Translations under genes and position numbers: made by a program
Notes under the pieces: generated by a model
What the model saw: only the letters and a program-made list of their open reading frames with translations
Database searches by the model: none
What the model was told of the DNA's origin: nothing
Shown: piece after piece, positions 24,817 to 31,708 of the stretch
Layout: each line of letters starts with the position of its first letter
Position numbering within the stretch: position 1 is the stretch's first letter
DNA from: an uncultured Rhodothermaceae bacterium
GTDB lineage: Bacteria; Bacteroidota; Rhodothermia; Rhodothermales; Salinibacteraceae
Reading direction: 5' to 3'
DNA: 49,030 nt
NCBI GenBank assembly: GCA_913056335.1
Contig: CAJXLX010000008.1
Coordinates: 1-49,030, forward strand

Positions 24817-27246
24817 ATGGAGCTGGCTCCGCTCACCGTTCTCAATAAAAAGTATTCAATCAAGCGTACGCTTGGCGATCCTGGGCCCTTTGACATCAGG
24901 TACTTAGGGCAAGACGTAGACTCGAAGGAGCCGTTCGTCATTCGGGAGTATTTCCCGGTTGACGTGGCGAAGCGCGAATCGGGTAAGACCTCCATCGAAG
25001 TAACAGGTGGAGAGGAAGCCGAATCGTTGTTCGAGTCGGGGCTTGGGTACTTCCGCAAAGAGTCGGAAGTGCTGGCCGGGCTGGAGCATGACGCGCTCCC
25101 AAGCCAGCTGGATGTGTTTGAGGCCAATGGTACGTGCTACCGAGCGCGCCCCGATCAGGCCAGCACAACGCTTGCCAAGGGGCTTGCCAGCAAAGGGCAG
25201 CTCTCGGAAAAGGCCGCGCTGATGATCATGGTGCCCATCTTGGAGGCGCTGCACGTTGCGCACGAAGCGGGCCTTTACCATGGGGCGGTCTCGCCTGAGA
25301 CGGTGCGGCTACTCGAAGGCGGCGATGTACTGCTGACAGGCTTCCGGGGTGCTCAGATTCAGCTTGCCCGCTCAGCAGACAAGCTCGACCAGATTCGCCA
25401 GCCCGGATACAGCGCCATCGAGCAGTATACCCCGCGCGCCAATCAGGGGCCATGGACCGATGTATACGCAGCGGCGGCGACGATCTGCACCATGGTGACC
25501 GGCGAACCCGTTCCTGAAGCCAGCGAGCGCCTGGAGGGCGACGACCCATTGCATACCCTCCTTGAAGATGCCGCAGTGTCATTTTCGCCTGGTGTGCGCG
25601 AGGCGCTGATGGAAGCCCTCACCGTAGACCCGTCGAAGCGCCTGCAGTCGGTTGACGCACTGCGTAACGCGCTGGAAGAGTCGTCAGAGCGATACGACAG
25701 CACCGAGGCCGCCTACGCGATTATCTCGGTGGAAGATGAGGAAAGCGCTGACGGTGAAGCAGGCGATGCAGACGAAGACGACGAAATCGAAGTGCTAACC
25801 ACGGCCAGTGGCGACCGACCGGCTCGTGCACAGCGTACTCCTGAGGAGAAGTCTTCGCTGTCGACCGTGCTGCTGGTCGGGATTCCGCTTCTGCTGTTAG
25901 GCATTGGCGGAGGAATCTGGTTTGCCTCGGGCGATTCCGGACCCGCCGGTACGTATGCCGACTATCGCGCTCAGGCTGATTCGCTATATGGCGAAGGCGA
26001 ATACAATGAGGCGGAGAGCTTTTATAACCAGGCTTTGGAGGTTCGCCCCGAAGACCCATACGTCATTGAGCAGCTCCGTAGCATCAGCGAGCAGCAGGCG
26101 CAAAGTGCTGAAGCGCGTTATATCGAACAGGTGGATCGTGGAGAAGAGCTGACGGAACGAGCCGACAACTTCTATGAGAACAATAATTACGAAGAAGCCA
26201 ACACGCTGTACGGACAGGCGCTGGCAGCATACTACAACGCAGTCGACCTAAGTCCGGATAGCGCACGTACGGTAGAAGCGGAAGGGCGCATCGCTGCTAT
26301 TCAAGAGCAGCAACGCTCCATGCTAAGTGAACAGGCAGAGTCGTCTGGCGGAGGCAGCGGCGGGCTCGGCCCGCAAGAGCTCTACGACTTTTTCATTGAG
26401 GAAGGAGAGCGCCAGTATGAACAGGGCAACCTGCTCGCCGCACGTGGTAGCTACCAGGATGCGCTGGAATATCGGTCGAGTGACCCGTATGCCGAACAAC
26501 GCATCGAAACGATCAATGCAGAGCTCGAAGAAGAGGAGAGCCAGGAAGAGTTCCAGGACTTGCTTGACCGGGCCGAGCGGCTCATGCAAACCTCAAACTA
26601 CGCAGATGCCCAGGAGGCTCTGGAACAGGCCGTGCAGCTCAACCCGGATAACGCACAGCTGCAAGAAATTATGAGCCAGAACGAGGAGTTGCTGGCCGAG
26701 CAGCAGCAGCAAGAGGAACGCTTTGACCAGCTGCGTACGCAGGCTGATAACGCCCTGCAAGAAGGCAACTACGAGGAAGCCATCTCGCTCTACCGTCAGG
26801 CCTACGAGATTAACCCGGATAGCGACGAGGTCGTAGAGCGTCTGCAGCGTGCGCAGAGAGAGTATGAGGAGATGCAGATGGCTGCTCAGCGCCAGCAGCG
26901 CGAGGCGCAGCGCAGCGAAGAAGATGAAGAGACCGGTGAGCGCATTTACACAGTGGTCGATCAAGAGCCTGCCCCCGTTGGCGGCTTGGCTGCGCTTACG
27001 CAGAATGCGTCGTACCCAGAGCGTGCGGCTCGTCGCGGAGTAGAAGGCCGCGTGTATGTGCAGGCAGTCGTCAATGCTGACGGCAGCGTGCGAGAAGCTG
27101 AACTGATTCGCGGCATTGGGTACGGATGCGACCGCGAGGCGCTCAGCGTTGTGCGTGAGGCGGAGTTCGAGCCGGCCCAGGTAAGCGGACGCGCGGTTGC
27201 CTCGCGTACCACAGTGTGGGTACAGTTTAGCTTGAGTGGCGACTGA
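24817..27246 (+). CDS. Kinase-like (pseudokinase) - transmembrane - TPR - TonB C-terminal protein
   Basis: An 809-residue inner-membrane protein. Residues about 10-290 follow the Hanks-type kinase layout, but the catalytic residues are gone: the ATP-anchoring Lys is Arg43 (FVIREYFP, family IKEYFP/LP), H-R-D is His-Gly-Ala at 155-157, the following Lys and Asn are Ser159 and Thr162, and D-F-G is Gly-Phe-Arg at 175-177. The glycine loop is also lost. The structural part PGYSAIEQY...GPWTDVYA is kept. An acidic linker leads to one membrane segment (349-370). About five TPR-like repeats follow (for example EGNYEEAISLYRQAYEINPD), with Gln/Glu-rich coiled stretches. The last 85 residues match a TonB C-terminal domain (YPERAARRGVEGRVYVQAVV, then VREAEFEPA). 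Expected topology: cytoplasmic pseudokinase, periplasmic TPR and TonB domain. Function unknown; a signalling or envelope-coupling role is inference. Confidence 0.88.
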   Translation: MELAPLTVLNKKYSIKRTLGDPGPFDIRYLGQDVDSKEPFVIREYFPVDVAKRESGKTSIEVTGGEEAESLFESGLGYFRKESEVLAGLEHDALPSQLDVFEANGTCYRARPDQASTTLAKGLASKGQLSEKAALMIMVPILEALHVAHEAGLYHGAVSPETVRLLEGGDVLLTGFRGAQIQLARSADKLDQIRQPGYSAIEQYTPRANQGPWTDVYAAAATICTMVTGEPVPEASERLEGDDPLHTLLEDAAVSFSPGVREALMEALTVDPSKRLQSVDALRNALEESSERYDSTEAAYAIISVEDEESADGEAGDADEDDEIEVLTTASGDRPARAQRTPEEKSSLSTVLLVGIPLLLLGIGGGIWFASGDSGPAGTYADYRAQADSLYGEGEYNEAESFYNQALEVRPEDPYVIEQLRSISEQQAQSAEARYIEQVDRGEELTERADNFYENNNYEEANTLYGQALAAYYNAVDLSPDSARTVEAEGRIAAIQEQQRSMLSEQAESSGGGSGGLGPQELYDFFIEEGERQYEQGNLLAARGSYQDALEYRSSDPYAEQRIETINAELEEEESQEEFQDLLDRAERLMQTSNYADAQEALEQAVQLNPDNAQLQEIMSQNEELLAEQQQQEERFDQLRTQADNALQEGNYEEAISLYRQAYEINPDSDEVVERLQRAQREYEEMQMAAQRQQREAQRSEEDEETGERIYTVVDQEPAPVGGLAALTQNASYPERAARRGVEGRVYVQAVVNADGSVREAELIRGIGYGCDREALSVVREAEFEPAQVSGRAVASRTTVWVQFSLSGD

Positions 27247-27552
27247 CCAAGCGCTACTTCGGCTCCGATCTCCTTGGCCTCCAAGCTCCTTGGCCCCCGA
27301 TTCAAGCTGGGGGCGCCTGCAGTGAGATGATACGACCCACCATGCGCCCGCTCTGACCTTGTGCGTCAGAGCGGGCGCTCGAATGCGGTGCGGTGTTGTG
27401 CGCGTGAAGCCCATCGTACGTACAGAAATACGCTGCATTGGCACGAAGGATGTCCGTAGAGGAATCATGCGCTTAGCATCCCCTGAACACCGCCCTTATC
27501 TAAAGCGTTGAAGCAGCGTGTCGTGTTTTTTCCCTATCAACCCGACGGACGC
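27247..27552 (+). other. Spacer after the pseudokinase gene
   Basis: 306 bp with no gene seen. It holds a 10-base direct repeat (CTCCTTGGCC, about 27270 and 27285), a 6-bp hairpin GCCCCC/GGGGGC at 27293-27314, and the strong inverted repeat at 27344-27378. Transcription probably ends in this double-hairpin region, and the VWA gene has its own promoter. Confidence 0.5.
27344..27378. terminator. 14-bp perfect hairpin without T run
   Basis: GCGCCCGCTCTGAC (27344-27357) and GTCAGAGCGGGCGC (27365-27378) are perfect reverse complements around a 7-base loop, about 100 bp after the pseudokinase gene. A very stable RNA stem on either strand; with no T tract it may act as an mRNA 3'-end stabiliser or a factor-dependent terminator. 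Confidence 0.5.
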
Positions 27553-28665
27553 ATGGCTTTTTCTTTTGAGTACACCGCATGGGACGACGCGCGCCACGGC
27601 GATCAGCGTCCGCTGTTTGAGCAGCTCAACGAGCTCTTTCAGGAACTCCTCCAGCATACTGCTGGCGATGCGAATGAAGCGTTGGAATGGCTCACCCAAC
27701 TCGACGAGCAGTACGATCTGACCGCAGGCCACGACGAAGGCATTGGCGACTTCATTGAAGAACTGAAGCGCCGTGGGTATCTCCAGGCAGGGGAGGAGGG
27801 GCAGGCTATCCAGATTACGGCCCGCACCGAGCGCGCGTTGCGTGAGCGTGCCCTGGATCGGATCTTCGATAACTTGCAGAAAGACGGGCGCGGCACACAT
27901 CGTACGCCCTATGCGGGACAAGGCGACGAGCGGCTGCCTGAGACGCGGCGCTGGGCCTTTGGCGATAGCATCAACCGGCTCGACGTGACGGGCACGCTCT
28001 CGAATGCGTTTCGGCGGAGTGGCATTGGATCCGACTGGCACCTGAGTGAGGATGACTTCCGCGTGCATGAAACGGACCACCAGTCGACCATGGCTACGGT
28101 GCTCATGATCGACCTGTCGCACTCAATGGTGCTCTACGGCGAAGATCGTATCACACCGGCTCGAAAGACCGCACTGGCACTGGCTGAACTCATCAAGACG
28201 CGCTATCCCGACGACACCCTCGACATTGTGGCGTTTGGAAACGAGGCGTGGGAGGTCGACCTGAAAGACCTGCCGTATCTGGAAGTGGGGCCGTACTACA
28301 CCAATACACGCGCTGGGCTGCAGCGTGCCCGCGATATTCTGCACCGCCGCAAAAACCGCAACAAGCAGATCTTCATGATTACGGATGGCAAGCCCAGTTG
28401 TCATATCGAAAACGGACGCATGTACCGCAACGCGTATGGGCTGGATCGGCGCATCGTGAACAAGGTGCTCGACCAGGGCATGATGTGCCGCCGCGAGGGC
28501 ATCACGATCACCACATTTATGCTGGCGCGCAACCCCCAGTTGCAAGACTTCGTGCGCGACCTGACGGAAACCAACCACGGCCGCGCCTACTACGCCTCGC
28601 TCGACGATCTGGGCTCGTTCCTCTTCGAAGACTACGTACGCAATCGCCGTACGCATGTGCGATAG
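27553..28665 (+). CDS. von Willebrand factor type A (VWA) domain protein
   Basis: A 370-residue cytoplasmic protein with a C-terminal VWA domain. The MIDAS metal site is complete: DLSHSM (Asp187), the Thr in TNTRAGLQRAR, and TDGKPS (Thr277-Asp278). The N-terminal half is helical and charged, without a named domain. Such proteins, related to the magnesium-chelatase D/CoxE-like group, usually act with a MoxR/ChlI-type AAA+ ATPase, but none is encoded in this window. I use the ATG at 27553 (MAFSFEYTAWDDA); a TTG at 27508 in the same frame would add 15 residues. rsmA follows 71 bp later. Confidence 0.85.
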   Translation: MAFSFEYTAWDDARHGDQRPLFEQLNELFQELLQHTAGDANEALEWLTQLDEQYDLTAGHDEGIGDFIEELKRRGYLQAGEEGQAIQITARTERALRERALDRIFDNLQKDGRGTHRTPYAGQGDERLPETRRWAFGDSINRLDVTGTLSNAFRRSGIGSDWHLSEDDFRVHETDHQSTMATVLMIDLSHSMVLYGEDRITPARKTALALAELIKTRYPDDTLDIVAFGNEAWEVDLKDLPYLEVGPYYTNTRAGLQRARDILHRRKNRNKQIFMITDGKPSCHIENGRMYRNAYGLDRRIVNKVLDQGMMCRREGITITTFMLARNPQLQDFVRDLTETNHGRAYYASLDDLGSFLFEDYVRNRRTHVR

Positions 28666-28736
28666 CACAAGCGATGTAGCACAAGCGACTCTGTGTTTCC
28701 CACTGGTTTTGTTGTACCTACCCACCCGTTTAGCCT

Positions 28737-29546
28737 ATGGCTCAACGCGCTCCATTTCGTCCGAAGCAAAGTCTCGGGCAGAACTTTATGCACGACCCGA
28801 ACATGATTCGCAAGATTGTGGGGGCGTTGCAGGCACCGCCCGATGCCCACGTCGTCGAGATTGGGCCCGGCACTGGGGCGCTTACAGGGCTACTGAGCGA
28901 GCGCTACGACACCTTCACGGCACTTGAAATTGACCAGCGAGCCGTCGCGCATCTGGGCGAACATCTACCCGCCGTAGATGTCCGCGAAATCGACGCATTG
29001 GAGGCAAATTGGGCCGCGCTGGCCGAAGAGAAAGGGGGCCCGCTGTACATTATTAGCAACACACCGTACTACTTGACGAGTCAGATCTTATTTGTCTTGC
29101 TGGATGCGCGGGCAGTGGTGCAAGAAGCCGTACTTACGATGCAGAAAGAGGTAGCCGAGCGCCTGGTGGCTGAGCCGCGTACAAAAGCCTACGGCATCCT
29201 CAGCGTACTCATGCAGCTGTATGCCAACCCCGAGTACCTGTTCAGCGTCTCGCGTCATGTGTTCACGCCGCAGCCCAACGTGACAAGCGCCGCCGTGCGC
29301 TGCACGTACGCGGTTAATGATGAGCCTGATGTCGACTTTGATTGGATGCGCACGCTTGTGCGGGCGGCCTTCAACCAGCGCCGCAAGATGCTACGTAATA
29401 GCTTGAGTCTGTGGACGAAAGATCAGGACCTAACGCTTCCCAACGACTGGGGGCGCCGCCGCGCAGAGGCTCTCTCTCCCCGTACGTACATCGATCTGGC
29501 GGCGTACTTGGATGCACATGCCGCCCCACGCTCCGCCACCGAATGA
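28737..29546 (+). CDS. rsmA: 16S rRNA (adenine1518/1519-N6) dimethyltransferase
   Basis: RsmA/KsgA, 269 residues, dimethylates two adenosines in the 3' hairpin of 16S rRNA using SAM. PKQSLGQNFMHDPNMIRKIV is the N-terminal signature and VEIGPGTGALTG the SAM-binding loop. The catalytic motif, usually N-L/I/F-P-Y, is NTPY at 108-111 (SNTPYYLTSQ), with Thr at the variable position. The C-terminal domain has FTPQPNVTSAAV and AFNQRRKMLRNSL, both typical. mgtE starts 30 bp downstream. Confidence 0.94.
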   Translation: MAQRAPFRPKQSLGQNFMHDPNMIRKIVGALQAPPDAHVVEIGPGTGALTGLLSERYDTFTALEIDQRAVAHLGEHLPAVDVREIDALEANWAALAEEKGGPLYIISNTPYYLTSQILFVLLDARAVVQEAVLTMQKEVAERLVAEPRTKAYGILSVLMQLYANPEYLFSVSRHVFTPQPNVTSAAVRCTYAVNDEPDVDFDWMRTLVRAAFNQRRKMLRNSLSLWTKDQDLTLPNDWGRRRAEALSPRTYIDLAAYLDAHAAPRSATE

Positions 29547-29576
29547 CCAATCCCCGTCTACCTGGCTCCGTGTGCC

Positions 29577-30947
29577 ATGCCTGACTCTCTGCAGCGCCCC
29601 GGCGTACTCGACCTTGACGCCCAGCTTGTTGACGACGTTTCTGTTCTTGTGGAAGCGGGGCAGCGTGGCATGGTGTTGAACCTGGCGGCCGACTTGCACC
29701 CCGCCGACCTGGCCTTGCTCATGGCACGTCTGCCTGCCGAGCAGGCTCACACTGCGTTTAGCTGGCTCCCCGATGCACAGGCCAGTGAGATCCTGCTGGA
29801 GCTGAGCGACAGCCAGCGCCGCGACCTGCTCCACACCCTGCAGCCCGAGCGTCTGCGACGTCTTATCGACGCGCTCGACACCGACGACGCCGCCGACGTG
29901 CTCAGCGATATGAGCGATGCCCAGGCGCTGCACGTCTTACCCGATCTGGCTGATACCCACGACGTTGCTGCGCTGCTGGAGTACGATGAAGAGAGCGCAG
30001 GCGGCATCATGGCACGCGAGTTTGTGTCTGCTCCTCCCGAGTGGACGCTTGAGCGTGTCATTGAGGCTGTGCGTCAGCATGCCTCCGATATCGATGACAT
30101 CTACGCGGTGTTCGTCGTCGGAGCCAACGACCAGCTCGAAGGGGTCGTCTCGCTCAAAGACCTGATGCTGGCTCCTGCCGACCGGCCCGTGCACACGGTC
30201 ATGGACCGCGACGTTATCACCGTGGGCACCGACATGGACCGCGAAGAGGTTGCACGTATCATGGAGCGCTACGACCTGGTATCGCTCCCGGTGGTCGATG
30301 CCACTGGCGGAATGGTCGGGCGCATCACCATTGACGACGTTGTTGATGTGATTCGGGAGGAGGCCGAAGAAGACATTCAGATCATGAGCGGGGGCTCGGG
30401 CATCGAGCAGCCCGACGACACCGTGTGGGCCGTGAGCCGGGGGCGGCTCCCCTGGCTGCTTGTGGGACTATTTGGCGCCGGACTTTCGGGGTCTGTGATC
30501 GGGGGGTTTGAGGTTGCTCTGGAGCAAGCGGTGGTGTTAGCCACTTTTATTCCCATTGTAACAGCGATGGGGGGCAATGTCGCGGTGCAAAGCGCGGCTA
30601 TTGCTGTGCAAGGCCTTTCTTCGGGCGACATCTGGATGGACGACCTGGGGCGCCGCATTCTGAAAGAGATGGGCGTTGCGCTCCTCAACGGAATCGTTCT
30701 GTCTCTGCTCCTTTGCAGCGCGGTTGCTGTGCTGAATGTGGGGCATGTGCAGCTTCTGGTTGCCACATTGGCGTCGACCATGCTCACCGTGATTCTGGTA
30801 GCAACGACTAACGGCGCGCTGGTGCCGTTCGCTCTGAAATGGCTCGGCATTGACCCTGCCAGCGCAATGGGCCCGTTTGTGACCACGCTGAACGACATTA
30901 TTGGGCTAAGTATCTATTTTCTGTACGCGACACTTATTTATTTATGA
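29577..30947 (+). CDS. mgtE: Magnesium transporter MgtE
   Basis: MgtE, 456 residues, a Mg2+ channel of the inner membrane gated by cytoplasmic Mg2+. An acidic N-domain of TPR-like helices (about 20-140, with LLEYDEESAGGIM at its end) is followed by two CBS domains (about 150-270, including VSLKDLMLAP and LPVVDATGGMVGRITIDDVV). Five membrane segments follow from about residue 290, with MGGNVAVQSAAIAVQGL and FVTTLNDIIGLSIYF near the pore; the conserved Asp of the last motif is present. Normal length and domain order. Confidence 0.94.
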   Translation: MPDSLQRPGVLDLDAQLVDDVSVLVEAGQRGMVLNLAADLHPADLALLMARLPAEQAHTAFSWLPDAQASEILLELSDSQRRDLLHTLQPERLRRLIDALDTDDAADVLSDMSDAQALHVLPDLADTHDVAALLEYDEESAGGIMAREFVSAPPEWTLERVIEAVRQHASDIDDIYAVFVVGANDQLEGVVSLKDLMLAPADRPVHTVMDRDVITVGTDMDREEVARIMERYDLVSLPVVDATGGMVGRITIDDVVDVIREEAEEDIQIMSGGSGIEQPDDTVWAVSRGRLPWLLVGLFGAGLSGSVIGGFEVALEQAVVLATFIPIVTAMGGNVAVQSAAIAVQGLSSGDIWMDDLGRRILKEMGVALLNGIVLSLLLCSAVAVLNVGHVQLLVATLASTMLTVILVATTNGALVPFALKWLGIDPASAMGPFVTTLNDIIGLSIYFLYATLIYL

Positions 30948-31220
30948 CGTGCCAGGGGGCGCTTATGTAAAAACAACCGTGCCGCTCTCATTAGAAAAAG
31001 AGCCCCGAGAAGACAACTCCTCAACACATATCCTCAATTATTCCGTTGATCTCAGTTGCAGGGTACAACACCCTCATAATACATGCACTCGTCAGGCCGG
31101 TCACTCACATTTCAACTTCACTCAAAATGAAGGCCCTGTAGGTTAGAACCTGAATTATGTTAAATAAATACAAACATTAGGTTTAAGTTCTTTATATTGG
31201 GGAGGCCAGCCGGTCATTGA

Positions 31221-31273
31221 CTTGAAAACGTATGTATCACCTCTTAGCGTAAACGCCACATGAGCGCAATACT
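31221..31273 (+). repeat. Upstream block A, copy 1
   Basis: 53 bases that align without gaps to 36599-36651 with 39 matches by hand count. The best part is CTTAGC, then CACATG, then GCGCAA. It lies 435 bp before susC copy 1. Could be a shared control element or the relic of the duplication. Confidence 0.6.
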
Positions 31274-31309
31274 TCCATAACGTTGAAGTATCCCAGCATC
31301 GTAGGCCAG

Positions 31310-31359
31310 TTATCCTGAGCAACATACAGGGAAGCTGGATTAGTGACGAAGCAATTGGG
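31310..31359 (+). repeat. Upstream block B, copy 1
   Basis: Shares, in order, TCCTGA, TACAGG, GGAAGCT/GAAGC and CAATTGGG with 36776-36824, with small gaps. Weaker than block A on its own, but collinear with it. Confidence 0.45.
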
Positions 31360-31671
31360 ACATAACCACGGATGAAACGCGCCCAGACACTTCGTTGCAT
31401 AGTCAAAATGGGCTACACCAAACTGCCCACCTTTCCCACTTGGGTCAGTACGTCGTGCTGCATTGGTTGCGTATGACACTGCCAAAGTATCTCGTGTCCT
31501 GTGCGGGCTCGAGTACGGGAAGATAGCATCCTCTCCGTAACAGAATGGAGGGGCCCTCTACAGAAACGCGTGTAAAGAGCAATCCAGAAGAAGTATCAAG
31601 GCGGGTCTTCTGTGTGCATGCTCTTGCGTTCCTGATGGCACGGTGCTCATGAACAGTAGGCAACCCCGCTA

Positions 31672-31708
31672 CTGCTCACCCATTTTTAGTCAGACACAGA
31701 ACGGATTC
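31672..31708 (+). repeat. 5' leader block C, copy 1
   Basis: The 37 bases directly before the susC copy 1 start align, with small gaps, to 37232-37267 before copy 2: CTGC-CA-CCAT, a run of five T, then AGACA and GGATT. It is probably the translated leader or the initiation region of the mRNA. No Shine-Dalgarno is present in either copy. Confidence 0.5.

Larger units (their letters stand above)
30948..31708 (+). other. Long gene-poor region upstream of the first susC
   Basis: 761 bp between mgtE and susC copy 1, lower in GC than the neighbours, with no protein gene that I can support on either strand. It carries three blocks (31221-31273, 31310-31359, 31672-31708) that recur in the same order upstream of susC copy 2, so at least part of it was duplicated with the susCD unit and is probably regulatory. 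Confidence 0.6.
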
